Counted from the stretch's first letter, positions 25,591 to 35,040 are shown. The stretch is 64,000 nucleotides of DNA from an uncultured Burkholderiales bacterium (GCA_903933115.1 CAIZIT010000078.1:1-64000), one strand, 5' to 3'. The notes: generated by a model from the sequence alone, not told the origin. Translations and numbers: made by a program.

Positions 25591-26571
25591 CTATTTTCCC
25601 TTTGTCATATGATTTTCATCTGAAGCACGCATGTTGCACATTCTCTGTACCGCCTCATCGAGCTCAGACACCAATTGGGCCATCAAGGCCTCAACACTCA
25701 ACACTTCATCAATCAATCCCGCACTTTGACCCATCTCCACTTTGCCCCACTGCATGTCGCCTAGCAATGCCGCTTTCTTTAAGGTCCCTTCTTTAAAGAG
25801 CTCCAACTTTTGATCATCCGCCAGACCACACTTTTCTGCCTCGAGCACGGCTTTGGCAAAATCGTTATGGATCATGCGAACAGGTTGCATGCTGCGTCCC
25901 ACCATCAAAGTCTCATCCACCTGGGTCTTCAAAACTTGTTGCTTGTAGTTCTCGTGAACCCAAGCCTCTTGGGTCATTAAAAAGCGAGTTCCCAGTTGTA
26001 CAGCCTGTGCGCCCAAAGCCAAGAGCGCAGCAATCCCCCAGCCATCCGCAACACCACCACCAGCAATGACGGGGATGCTCAGATGCTTTAAGACATGGCG
26101 CACATTGATCAAAGTGCTGACATCGTTGCCGGGTGGGTGACCCCCAGCCTCAGCACCGACCACCACCACAGCATCCACGCCTGCATCCTGAGCCTTCAAT
26201 GCGTGCTCCAAGGAAGCCACCACATGGAACCATAAAATGCCTTGGTCTTTGAACGCTTGAAGGTGCGCTTTGGGTCCACCTTGGGAGGCGATCACCACCG
26301 GAACACGATGCTTGAGAGCCAAAGACAAGAACTCTTTGGACTTGGGGCTGTAGAGGGGAATGTTCAGACCAAAGGGGTTTGGGGTTGCTTGCTTCATGGC
26401 GAGCAACTCTCGCTCCAGATCCTCCACATACAAAGGGCCTGCAGCCAAAACACCCAATCCCCCGGCGTTGGAGACTGCGCCCGGAAGGGCTGCACTGGAG
26501 GAAGCCCAACTCATTCCGGCTTGAATGATGGGGTGCTTGATGCCGATCAATTGTGTGAGGAGCGTTTGCAT
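25591..26571 (-). CDS. Nitronate monooxygenase / FabK-like flavoprotein
   Basis: FMN-dependent TIM-barrel protein of the nitronate monooxygenase/enoyl-ACP reductase II family, 326 residues. Motifs: KHPIIQAGM at the N-terminus, NAGGLGVLAAG, the histidine-containing AEAGGHPPG loop, and phosphate-binding IAGGGVADG with LGTRFLMTQE. In a CoA-ester operon the family may act as an enoyl thioester or dienoyl reductase rather than on nitronates. I chose ATG 26571 because it yields the standard family start and lies just downstream of a promoter-like sequence; ATG 26586 adds five residues but has no ribosome binding site. First gene of the nine-gene operon. Confidence 0.88.
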   Translation of the reverse strand: MQTLLTQLIGIKHPIIQAGMSWASSSAALPGAVSNAGGLGVLAAGPLYVEDLERELLAMKQATPNPFGLNIPLYSPKSKEFLSLALKHRVPVVIASQGGPKAHLQAFKDQGILWFHVVASLEHALKAQDAGVDAVVVVGAEAGGHPPGNDVSTLINVRHVLKHLSIPVIAGGGVADGWGIAALLALGAQAVQLGTRFLMTQEAWVHENYKQQVLKTQVDETLMVGRSMQPVRMIHNDFAKAVLEAEKCGLADDQKLELFKEGTLKKAALLGDMQWGKVEMGQSAGLIDEVLSVEALMAQLVSELDEAVQRMCNMRASDENHMTKGK

Positions 26572-26573
26572 CA

Positions 26574-26612
26574 AGACATTATGCATAGATAGTTGACTTT
26601 CGCAACTAATTC
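26574..26612 (-). promoter_or_regulatory. Candidate promoter with overlapping palindromic operator
   Basis: On the minus strand, TTGCGA and CATAAT are separated by 16 bp and sit directly before the flavoprotein start at 26571. The interval contains the perfect palindrome TAGTTG-N7-CAACTA (26590-26608), of a size typical for MarR dimers. A MarR gene lies in the operon this promoter would drive. The position implies a leader of almost zero length. Site and regulator match is inference. Confidence 0.55.
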
Positions 26613-26923
26613 TTACCCTAAGAGGCCTCCCCTGGCCCAGATCATGAAGAGACGAATCCAGTCGACACCAGGCGAATGCTCTCGGTGCTGGACCTAGGTA
26701 AGATCCCTGAAGGAAAAGTGCTCAGGCTCGGGCATGATCCCAACTGGGTGTTTTTTTTATGAGCCCCGACCAGCCAGAGCGCGTGAGAGAAAAACGGAGA
26801 ACTTTCGCCTTTTGAGAGACGACCACCCTCCTTTTCAAAATTGACTTGTCTTTGGTGCGGGCGTTCAACTTTTGGGGTGCAGTTCACAAGTGCCTTCCCT
26901 TTTTATTCAGCGACTCCTTCCTT

Positions 26924-27895
26924 ATGAAAAAATTGATCCTTCAAATTCTTGGCCTTTTGAGCGCCTCAATGCTCCTCACGAGCACCCTCTTTGCCCAAGA
27001 CAATTGGCCCGATCGACCCGTCAAATTGATTGTCTCCTCTTCAGCAGGAGGAGGCACAGACATGTATGCCCGCATGCTGGCACAGTCTTTAAGCGAAGCC
27101 TTCAAGCAGCAATTCATTGTGGACAATCGCCCAGGTGCCAGTGGCAACATCGGAGCGAGTGCTGTGGCCAAGTCGCCTGCAGATGGTTACACCTTCTTGG
27201 TCTCTGCCAACACATCCTTGACGATCAATGGCGCGCTTTATAAAAACTTGAACTACGATGCGGAAAAAGACTTCACACCCATTGTGAGAGCCCTAGGACC
27301 CTTGGTGATCGTTGTACACCCGAGCTCAAAAATTAGAACCTTGCAAGAGCTGATCGAAATGGGAAAGAAAGAGCCCAACAAACTTTCTTTTGGCTCCGCT
27401 GGAACGGGCAGCACCACGTACCTGGGCGTTCGAATGCTGGAGGAGAAAACAGGCGCCAAATTCCTCCATGTGCCCTACAAAGGGGTTGCCCCTGCCTACC
27501 AAGACTTGCTGGCAGGACAGATTCAATTCATGATGCCCGATTTGGCCTCGTCCCTTCAACTGATCAAGTCCGGTAAAGTCATCCCCATCGTGAGTGAATA
27601 CAAAACAGCCCTGATCCCAGGCCTTGCGAGCATGAGCGATGCAGGATACAGCGATGTGAATACGAACAGCTCCTTTAGTCTTGTTGCGCCCAGTGGCACG
27701 CCAAACACCATTGTTGAAAAGCTTCACAAGGAATTGATGATGATCACGAAATCTGCAAGCTTTACCAATAAGCTTGAAGCACAAGGACTCATTGCTGAGA
27801 CCGACTCCCTCAATGCCTTGTACTTGTCCATGAAAAAAGAGCGTGACAACTATGCGGCCTTCATCAAACGCAATTCAATTGTCCCGTCCGATTGA
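26924..27895 (+). CDS. Bug/TctC-family periplasmic substrate-binding protein
   Basis: Fifth TctC-type binding protein, 323 residues from ATG 26924, which gives a textbook signal peptide (MKKLILQI, cleavage LFAQ-D); the frame is open upstream to 26846 without merit. Motifs: IVSSSAGGGTDMYAR, IVDNRPGASGN, PADGYTFL, SFGSAGTGSTTY and HVPYKGVAPA. IVSSSAGGGTD departs slightly from the common PFPAGG motif. It is divergent from the nine-gene catabolic operon and so may share control with it. The next gene, 136 bp on, is another binding protein. Confidence 0.9.
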   Translation: MKKLILQILGLLSASMLLTSTLFAQDNWPDRPVKLIVSSSAGGGTDMYARMLAQSLSEAFKQQFIVDNRPGASGNIGASAVAKSPADGYTFLVSANTSLTINGALYKNLNYDAEKDFTPIVRALGPLVIVVHPSSKIRTLQELIEMGKKEPNKLSFGSAGTGSTTYLGVRMLEEKTGAKFLHVPYKGVAPAYQDLLAGQIQFMMPDLASSLQLIKSGKVIPIVSEYKTALIPGLASMSDAGYSDVNTNSSFSLVAPSGTPNTIVEKLHKELMMITKSASFTNKLEAQGLIAETDSLNALYLSMKKERDNYAAFIKRNSIVPSD

Positions 27896-28031
27896 AAAAT
27901 GAGGGCTCACGCCCTGTCTGCTCACCCAACGAATCTGTCGTGTTCAAGGACCGGTGCCTTTCAAGTGTTCTCCAACACCAAGCGCTGCTCTTGACCCGAA
28001 TTGAACACCAAAGAAAAAGAAAAGGTCAACC

Positions 28032-29042
28032 ATGCCATACCGAACCAACGTGTTGAACTTCAAAAAATGGTGCGCCCTCACCGCCCTCTTGATCGCAAGC
28101 ACCATGAGTTGGGCCGCCAACAATTCGGCAGGCGCCTTCAACGACTACCCTAAGAAGCCAATCAAATGGATCGTTCCCACAGCGCCAGGCGCTGGAACAG
28201 ATTTCACAGCTAGAAAATTTGCTCAAATGGCGAGCGACATCTGGCAACAAGGGGTTGTGGTAGACAATCGGCCTGGTGCATCGGGCATGATTGGACTGGA
28301 CTTGATCGCTCAAGCCAGCAATGATGGCTACACCCTTGGCTTTATCAGCGTGTCTCAGTTCATTGACGCACTGCTGCTACAAAGATTCAGCTTTGATGCA
28401 AGCAAAGACTTCACCCCCATCAGCCTGCTCGCCTCCACCCCATTGGTTCTGGTGGTGAACAGCAACTCTGGCTTCAACTCTTTGGCGTCTTTGCTCTCTT
28501 ATGCCAAGTCGCACCCCGGCCAACTCAGCTATTCCTCAGGAGGAAGTGGTGGTCTGACCCACTTGGCCATGGAGCTTTTTTTGAGCAAGGCAGGCATCCA
28601 AGCTGTTCACATCCCTTACAAAGGCTCCGGTCCTGCTTTGGTTGACCTCTTGGCCTCACGCGTTCAAATGACCTTCTCCACCCCGCCCGCGGTCATGCAG
28701 CACATCAAAACGAATCGACTCAAGGCTTTGGCCATGGCCACCAACACCCGATCGGCGTTGATCCATGATGTTCCCACCTTCGCCGAGCAAGGCGTTTCAG
28801 GTGTGGTGATCGGGACATGGTACGGTTTAATTGGGCCCGCCAATATGCCCGCAGAGTTGGTACAACATATCTCGAAATCACTTGCACAAGCAAGTCGCGA
28901 CAGTACCTCAAAAGACCAACTTCAATCTCAAGGTATCGAACCCCAAATCAGCACGCCCGATGAGTTCTCGAAACTCTTGAATTTAGAGAAAAATCAATGG
29001 TCTGAGATTGTGAAGAATGTTGGATTTAAAAGAGAACCATAA
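28032..29042 (+). CDS. Bug/TctC-family periplasmic substrate-binding protein
   Basis: Sixth TctC-type binding protein, 336 residues, directly after another of the same strand. Signal peptide ends STMSWAAN. Motifs: IVPTAPGAGTDFTAR, VVDNRPGASGM, SNDGYTLG, SYSSGGSGGLTH, HIPYKGSGPA and IHDVPTFAEQG. A purine stretch with AAAAGG precedes the ATG. The preceding intergenic region contains a short GGGC/GCCC hairpin near 27903-27914 but no T-run. Two tandem binding proteins without permease genes suggest broad substrate range rather than a complete transporter here. Confidence 0.9.
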   Translation: MPYRTNVLNFKKWCALTALLIASTMSWAANNSAGAFNDYPKKPIKWIVPTAPGAGTDFTARKFAQMASDIWQQGVVVDNRPGASGMIGLDLIAQASNDGYTLGFISVSQFIDALLLQRFSFDASKDFTPISLLASTPLVLVVNSNSGFNSLASLLSYAKSHPGQLSYSSGGSGGLTHLAMELFLSKAGIQAVHIPYKGSGPALVDLLASRVQMTFSTPPAVMQHIKTNRLKALAMATNTRSALIHDVPTFAEQGVSGVVIGTWYGLIGPANMPAELVQHISKSLAQASRDSTSKDQLQSQGIEPQISTPDEFSKLLNLEKNQWSEIVKNVGFKREP

Positions 29043-29171
29043 ATCCTGAACAAACTTTGAGTCATGGTCTAGGCCTGGCCAATTCACCTGCATGAGTGAG
29101 GATGAAGACCCAAGTTCAAGAAAATGCGTGATCTCTTTGATCCGTAAATCTTTTAAGAACAAACGCCCCAC

Positions 29172-29255
29172 GCCCCATTGAACCGCGCAGTGAGCGCTCA
29201 GAAAAAGCTTGAAGATTTTTGAGGATGCCTGAGCACCAAGCTCACTGAATGGGGC
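29172..29255. repeat. Interrupted inverted repeat at the end of a convergent gene pair
   Basis: The right arm, GCTCACTG joined to AATGGGGC (29240-29255), is matched on the left by GCCCCATT (29172-29179) and CAGTGAGC (29188-29195), which are split by an extra 8 bp. Right-arm sequence overlaps the last codons of the DUF1178 gene. It may act as a bidirectional terminator with a bulged stem, or be the scar of an inverted duplication. The rest of the 199-bp gap holds nothing recognisable. Confidence 0.6.
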
Positions 29256-29802
29256 CTTTTAAAGCCGAGGGGATGATCAATGGCATCACAGGAATACCTT
29301 CCTCCAATAGCTCCATGGACTCTTCGGCGCTGACTTGGCCCCGAATGTTCCTCTCTTGCGTTTCACCGTAATGCATTTTGCGCGCCTCATCCGCAAATTG
29401 AGTACCCACATCATCGGTGTTGGCAATGACTTCTTTGACCATTTTGAGCCAATTGGCCTGAAGTTGCAGCTGCATGTTTTGAGCGTTGGCGTCATGAGCC
29501 AACGCCAGCTCACCAGAAGCAGACTCTTGTGAGGAGACCGATGGAACTTCAGTGGGGCTCAGATCGCGATCAACCTCGTGGGGCTGCAATTTGGGCTGAG
29601 CCATTGACAAGCCCTCGGTGCGCGAAGTCTTTGAAGACAAGAGGTTGAGTCTTGGCGCACTCAGGCGTTTAGAAACATCGACTTGCCCACACATGGGACA
29701 CTCCACCAAACCCTTCGACAATTGACTTTGAAAATCATCCTCAGACGCAAACCAACCTTCAAATTGGTGCGCTTGAGAGCATTGGAGATCTAGGACTTTC
29801 AT
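29242..29802 (-). CDS. DUF1178 family protein
   Basis: Small cytoplasmic protein of 186 residues, function unknown. The N-terminus MKVLDLQCSQAHQFEGWF and the ECPMCG pair (a likely zinc knuckle with the first Cys) define DUF1178. A Ser/Gln-rich middle and a conserved helical C-terminus with ANTDDVGTQFADEARKMHYG and the DEARKMH core follow. ATG 29802 gives the standard start; TTG/ATG-like codons further up only add a non-conserved lead. It lies downstream of nuoN on the same strand, a known Burkholderiales linkage, separated by 130 bp. Confidence 0.88.
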   Translation of the reverse strand: MKVLDLQCSQAHQFEGWFASEDDFQSQLSKGLVECPMCGQVDVSKRLSAPRLNLLSSKTSRTEGLSMAQPKLQPHEVDRDLSPTEVPSVSSQESASGELALAHDANAQNMQLQLQANWLKMVKEVIANTDDVGTQFADEARKMHYGETQERNIRGQVSAEESMELLEEGIPVMPLIIPSALKGPIQ

Positions 29803-29934
29803 GCGCAAATTATGACTGAAAAATGACACCCACGCCAGTGGCAGGACTTTATTGGCAGCAAGGGCAAGGAACGACGCTAGAGGAATTGAACCCTCAGTGA
29901 TCCACTCGAAGACATGTGCTTAGCGCAGCTCGAC

Positions 29935-31419
29935 TTAGCCCAATGATTGCAAGATGGCTTGAGCGCACAAGTTCATCAGTCCACCAGGAAAAAGACCTGT
30001 CGCCAAGACCAAGAGTCCATTGAGCGTCAACAACCAACGCACTTCCCAAGATGCTGATACCGTTGTGGCTGTCAGGGGTTGATCAAAATACATGACCTTG
30101 ATCACGCGCAAATAATAAAAAGCGGCCAACAAAGACATGACCAAAGCAAAGATCACCAAATAGATAGAACCCGCCAATTGAGAGGCCAACAAGGCTTGTA
30201 GAACCGATAATTTGGCATAAAAACCAACCAAGGGTGGAATGCCAGCCAGAGAGAACAGACAAATGGCCATCACACCGGCATACAAGGGGCTGCGTTGGTT
30301 CAAACCCGCGAGATCTGAGATCTCTTCGCTTTCAAAGCCTTCTCTTGCAAGCAACAAAATCACACCAAAAGCAGCCAGAGTCGTCAACACATACGTGATC
30401 ACATAAAACATGGCAGAGCTGTAAGCGTTCGCGGCATCGGCACTGTTGCCCTGAAAGACCCCACAATACAAGCCAATCAAAACAAAACCCATCTGGGAGA
30501 TGGTTGAAAAGGCGAACATGCGTTTGAGGTTGGTCTGTGCAATAGCGGCCAAATTACCAACGGCCAAAGAGCACACACTCAAGATGATCAGCATTTGTTG
30601 CCAGTCTTGAGCCATCGGCAAGAGACCACTCACCAAGAGGCGAATGGTGATGGCGAATGCAGCCAACTTTGGAGCACCCGCAATCATCAACGTCACTGTC
30701 GTGGGCGCGCCTTGATAAACATCAGGGACCCACATGTGAAAAGGCACCACACTCAACTTGAAGGCCAAAGCACAAACCACAAACACCAGGCCCAGCACCA
30801 AAACTTGGGGCTGAATTTGTCCTGTAGAGATGCTCTCAAAAACGCGACTGATGTCCAAAGAGCCTGTCGCACCGTACAACATGGATAGACCATAGAGCAA
30901 GAAACCACTGGCCAAGGCGCCCAAAACAAAGTACTTCATTGCAGCTTCCGTAGATGCTGCATGGTCTCTTCTCAAAGCCACCAGGGCATAGCTGCAAAGG
31001 GTGAGCATTTCAAGGCCGAGGTAGATCACCAAGAAATGGTTGCCTGAAATCATCACCATCATGCCCAGTAGAGCAAAAAGGCCCAGGGTGAACAACTCAC
31101 CACCTTTGAGCATTCCCCGGTCTGCGGCGTAGGGGCGTCCATAGACGAAAGTTGTCAATACGGCCAAGCCCGAAAAGGCCTTCAACCAGTGACCCATGGG
31201 GTCAAAGACGACCATGTGAGAAAAACCAAAGCTCACACTGCCCTCATTGGCCAGCATGATCTCCATGATGCTCACCACCAGCAGTGTCAAAAGTGTCAAC
31301 ACAAAAGTCAAGGTTCTCTTGGGCGTTTGAACGCCAAGGTCGATCAAAGAGATGATGCAGGTCATCACCAACAAAACAACCTCAGGACTGATGCTGATCC
31401 AACTTGAAACGTCGATCAT
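29935..31419 (-). CDS. nuoN: NADH-quinone oxidoreductase subunit N
   Basis: Antiporter-like membrane subunit of respiratory complex I, one of three that pump protons. 494 residues, about 14 hydrophobic segments. Typical landmarks are the glutamate-bearing span in VIYLGLEMLTLCSYALVAL, the lysine in LAFKLSVVPFHMWVPDVYQG and AGAPKLAAFA. Last nuo gene, 43 nt after nuoM. Length and order match other Burkholderiales. Confidence 0.97.
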   Translation of the reverse strand: MIDVSSWISISPEVVLLVMTCIISLIDLGVQTPKRTLTFVLTLLTLLVVSIMEIMLANEGSVSFGFSHMVVFDPMGHWLKAFSGLAVLTTFVYGRPYAADRGMLKGGELFTLGLFALLGMMVMISGNHFLVIYLGLEMLTLCSYALVALRRDHAASTEAAMKYFVLGALASGFLLYGLSMLYGATGSLDISRVFESISTGQIQPQVLVLGLVFVVCALAFKLSVVPFHMWVPDVYQGAPTTVTLMIAGAPKLAAFAITIRLLVSGLLPMAQDWQQMLIILSVCSLAVGNLAAIAQTNLKRMFAFSTISQMGFVLIGLYCGVFQGNSADAANAYSSAMFYVITYVLTTLAAFGVILLLAREGFESEEISDLAGLNQRSPLYAGVMAICLFSLAGIPPLVGFYAKLSVLQALLASQLAGSIYLVIFALVMSLLAAFYYLRVIKVMYFDQPLTATTVSASWEVRWLLTLNGLLVLATGLFPGGLMNLCAQAILQSLG

Positions 31420-31462
31420 GTTAGTTTTCCACTCTTAGAATAATTGATGTTTGAAAGAAATT

Positions 31463-32941
31463 TCATGACGCAATCTTGCTCGTTGCAGCCAACTTGAGCA
31501 ACTCAGTGACCGAGTTGCCCATGACATCCGTAAAGGGCTTAGGGTCCACCCCCATGGCAATGACGGCCAATGCGAGCAAGAGCAGCATGACAAATTCTCT
31601 GGAGTTGATGTCCTCCAACTCAGCCACCTCAGGCTTGGTGACTGGACCAAGATAGACGCGTTTGACCATCCACAGCGTATAGGCCGCGCCAAAAATCAGG
31701 GCCGTAGCCGCACCAAGACCTAACCATAAATTCTCTTTGACACTGGCCAAAATGACCATCCACTCACCCACAAAACCTGCAGTACCTGGCAGTCCACAGT
31801 TGGCCATGGCAAACAAAAGAGCAAATGCGGCAAACTTGGGCATGGTGTTGATCACACCGCCGTATGAGGAAATTTCTCTTGAATGAACTCGGTCATACAA
31901 GACGCCAATGCACAAGAACATGGCACCGGAGACAAAACCGTGGGCAATCATCTGTACCAATGCCCCTTCAAGCCCCAAGGGGGTGAAGAGAAAAATACCC
32001 AGACTCACAAAACCCATGTGGGCCACTGACGAATAGGCCACCAATTTCTTCATGTCCTCTTGCACCAAGGCCACCAACCCTACATAGATCACAGCCACCA
32101 AGGACAAGCCCAGCAACAAGGGAGCCCACATGTGAGAGGCATCGGGCAAGATGGGCAATGAAAAACGGATGAAACCGTAGGCACCCAATTTCAGCATGAT
32201 GGCCGCCAAAATGGCTGAGCCACCTGTTGGCGCCTCAACGTGCACGTCGGGGAGCCAAGTGTGCACGGGCCACATTGGAACCTTGACCGCAAATGCGGCA
32301 AAGAAAGCAAAGAAAAGCAAGGTCTGCGCTTGTGAAGACAGTGGCAACTGGTACCAACGGGTGAGCTCAAAGCTCCCCCCCGATTGGACATACAAATAGA
32401 TCAAACCCACCAACATCAACACAGAACCCAAAAGGGTATACAAAAAGAATTTGAAGGCGGCATAAATTTTTCGAGGCCCCCCCCAAACACCAATGATCAA
32501 ATACATGGGGATCAAAGTGGCTTCAAAAAACACATAAAAAAGCAAGGCATCCAATGCTGCAAACACGCCCATCATGAGTCCACTCAAGACGAGAAATGCA
32601 CCCATGTACTGATGGACTCGCTCAGTGATCACTTCCCAAGCAGCAATGACGACAATCAAGGTGATGAAGGCCGTGAGCAAAATAAACCAAATGGAAATGC
32701 CATCAATGCCCAAGTGATAAAACACATTGAATCGCTCGATCCATGAGACATTTTCCACAAACTGCATTTGTCCCTGTGTGGCATCAAAATGGGTGTAGAG
32801 CGGAATCGTTGCCAAAAGGCTGAACAAAGCCCCAATCAGTGCCACCCAACGAACAACCTTGGCATGCTGATCGCGTCCAAAAAGAAGCAAGACCAAACCG
32901 AAGATGATCGGTGTCCAGATCGCTATGCTTAACAGTCCCAT
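31463..32941 (-). CDS. nuoM: NADH-quinone oxidoreductase subunit M
   Basis: Second antiporter-like proton-pumping subunit of complex I, 492 residues, all membrane spans. The family core LFYVFFEATLIPMYLIIG carries the key glutamate, and KVPMWPVHTWLPDVHVEAP with GSAILAAIMLKLGAYGF carries the key lysine region. It follows nuoL by 42 nt and precedes nuoN. Nothing unusual is seen. Confidence 0.97.
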   Translation of the reverse strand: MGLLSIAIWTPIIFGLVLLLFGRDQHAKVVRWVALIGALFSLLATIPLYTHFDATQGQMQFVENVSWIERFNVFYHLGIDGISIWFILLTAFITLIVVIAAWEVITERVHQYMGAFLVLSGLMMGVFAALDALLFYVFFEATLIPMYLIIGVWGGPRKIYAAFKFFLYTLLGSVLMLVGLIYLYVQSGGSFELTRWYQLPLSSQAQTLLFFAFFAAFAVKVPMWPVHTWLPDVHVEAPTGGSAILAAIMLKLGAYGFIRFSLPILPDASHMWAPLLLGLSLVAVIYVGLVALVQEDMKKLVAYSSVAHMGFVSLGIFLFTPLGLEGALVQMIAHGFVSGAMFLCIGVLYDRVHSREISSYGGVINTMPKFAAFALLFAMANCGLPGTAGFVGEWMVILASVKENLWLGLGAATALIFGAAYTLWMVKRVYLGPVTKPEVAELEDINSREFVMLLLLALAVIAMGVDPKPFTDVMGNSVTELLKLAATSKIAS

Positions 32942-32983
32942 GTTGTTTCGATTCTCTCTATTTTTACAATTTCAATGACGAGT

Positions 32984-35008
32984 TCAGAATGACGGCTTGA
33001 GCCATACAAACCAAGACATCAACAAAAACACGCCCAGTATCATGACCAAAGCATAATGGTATAAAAATCCACTTTGCAAGGGACGTATCCACACGGCCAA
33101 CTTGCCCATCAAGCGCCATGTACCGTTGACCAACCAGCCGTCAATGATGCGTTGGTCAGCGGTTTTCCAAAGTACTCCGCCCAATAAACGCCCACCTCGA
33201 GCAAGCACGTTTTCATTGAACCAGTCGAGGTAATATTTATTCTCAAGGATATTTTGTAGCCACGACAATCGGGCCTTGAACCAAGCCGGAATGGCTGGAT
33301 TAACCATGTAGAAGTAAAATGCACTGAAGACTCCGCCAAGAGCCAACCAAAACGGCACCGTGCTCCAAGCCAGAGCACCCATTGCAAAGGGACCTTCAAA
33401 ATGCTCTGCCAACTCGTGCATCACAGGGTGATGCTCGTTTTGGATGCGAATGGCGTCACTCAAAAAGTCTGAGTACAAAACACCTTCAACCGTGAAGTAG
33501 CCAATGAGGACCGAAGGAATGGCCAGCAAAATCAATGGCAAGGTCACCACCCAGGGGGACTCATGGGGATGATCATCATGGCCGTGGCCATGACCGTGAT
33601 CATCGTGATGCGCATCTGGGTTCAAGTGATAGCGCTCCTCTCCATGAAAGACCAAGAAGTACATTCTGAAAGAGTAAAAGGCTGTGACGAACACACCCGC
33701 TAAAACGGCAAAGTAAGCAAAGCTCGATCCTGGGAGGTGACTTTCGGCCACAGCCTCAATGATGCTGTCTTTGGAGTAAAAACCTGAAAAGAACGGCGTG
33801 CCGATCAAGGCCAAAGAACCGAGTAAAGAAGTGATCCAAGTGATGGGCATGTACTTTCTGAGCCCCCCCATCCAACGGATGTCTTGATTGTGATGCACGC
33901 CCATGATGACAGAGCCAGCTGCCAAGAACAACAAGGCTTTGAAAAACGCATGGGTCATCAAATGGAAGATGGACACAGGGTATGCTGAAACACCCAAAGC
34001 CACCGTCATATAGCCCAATTGCGAGAGCGTTGAATAGGCAACCACTCTTTTGATGTCGTTTTGAATGATGCCCAAAAAGCCCATGAACAAAGCGGTGATG
34101 GAGCCAATCACCAACACAAAATTCAAAGCGACATCGCTCATCTCAAAAATCATAGACATGCGAGAGACCATGAAGATACCAGCCGTCACCATCGTGGCCG
34201 CATGAATCAACGCAGAGATGGGTGTAGGACCTTCCATGGAGTCTGGCAACCAAACATGCAAAGGAAACTGTGCACTTTTACCCATGGCGCCGATGAAGAG
34301 ACAAATGGAGATGACCGTGACCAGCAGCCAATCGGTTCCGGGCAGTAGGGTCTGAGATTGAGAGGCGATTTTGTCAAAGACTTCCACGTAGTTCAAACTA
34401 CCCGTGTAGGCCGCAATGAGGCCAATGCCCAAGATGAATCCAAAGTCACCCACACGGTTGACCAAGAAGGCTTTCATGTTTGCAAAAATAGCACTGGGCT
34501 TGTTGAACCAAAAACCGATCAACAAATACGACACCAAACCCACACCCTCCCAACCAAAGAAGAGTTGCAACAAATTGTTGCTCATCACCAGCATCAACAT
34601 GGCGAAGGTAAAGAGCGAGATGTAGGAGAAGAATCGGTTGTACCCCTCATCTTCGTGCATGTAGCCAATGGTGTAGATGTGAACCATCAAGGAAACAAAG
34701 GTCACGACACACATCATGAGTGCAGTGAGTCCATCGATCAAAAAGCCCACTTCCATCTTCAAGTCGCCCACTTGCATCCAGTTGTAGAGCGTTCCCTCAA
34801 AGCGAGCCCCATCCATCGCCACACTTTGAAGTGTTAAGGCGGACAAGACAAAGGCAATGAAAACACCCAGTATCGTCACCCCATGACTGGCGCGACGCCC
34901 AATGACGTTTCCACCCATGTGAGTTCCCAACACACCTGAGAGAATGGAGCCTAGCAAAGGCGCCAAAGGAATCATTGTGAGGGTTGTGAGATTAAGCGTT
35001 TGACTCAT
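32984..35008 (-). CDS. nuoL: NADH-quinone oxidoreductase subunit L
   Basis: Largest antiporter-like subunit of complex I, 674 residues, with the long lateral helix expected near the C-terminus. Core motifs are FFGWEGVGLVSYLLIGFW and GKSAQFPLHVWLPDSMEGPT with SALIHAATMVTAG. Between membrane spans near residues 465-485 is a loop of about 20 residues consisting almost only of His, Asp and Gly (DAHHDDHGHGHGHDDHPH). Such a loop is seen in other betaproteobacterial NuoL proteins by my recollection. It starts 32 nt after nuoK. Confidence 0.97.
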   Translation of the reverse strand: MSQTLNLTTLTMIPLAPLLGSILSGVLGTHMGGNVIGRRASHGVTILGVFIAFVLSALTLQSVAMDGARFEGTLYNWMQVGDLKMEVGFLIDGLTALMMCVVTFVSLMVHIYTIGYMHEDEGYNRFFSYISLFTFAMLMLVMSNNLLQLFFGWEGVGLVSYLLIGFWFNKPSAIFANMKAFLVNRVGDFGFILGIGLIAAYTGSLNYVEVFDKIASQSQTLLPGTDWLLVTVISICLFIGAMGKSAQFPLHVWLPDSMEGPTPISALIHAATMVTAGIFMVSRMSMIFEMSDVALNFVLVIGSITALFMGFLGIIQNDIKRVVAYSTLSQLGYMTVALGVSAYPVSIFHLMTHAFFKALLFLAAGSVIMGVHHNQDIRWMGGLRKYMPITWITSLLGSLALIGTPFFSGFYSKDSIIEAVAESHLPGSSFAYFAVLAGVFVTAFYSFRMYFLVFHGEERYHLNPDAHHDDHGHGHGHDDHPHESPWVVTLPLILLAIPSVLIGYFTVEGVLYSDFLSDAIRIQNEHHPVMHELAEHFEGPFAMGALAWSTVPFWLALGGVFSAFYFYMVNPAIPAWFKARLSWLQNILENKYYLDWFNENVLARGGRLLGGVLWKTADQRIIDGWLVNGTWRLMGKLAVWIRPLQSGFLYHYALVMILGVFLLMSWFVWLKPSF

Positions 35009-35040
35009 GAATTCAATGTATGTTTAGTGAAATGACTCAA

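Noticed and set aside
25591-26571. fabK, enoyl-ACP reductase II of fatty acid synthesis
   Set aside because: The family is shared, but the catabolic operon context argues against a synthesis role.
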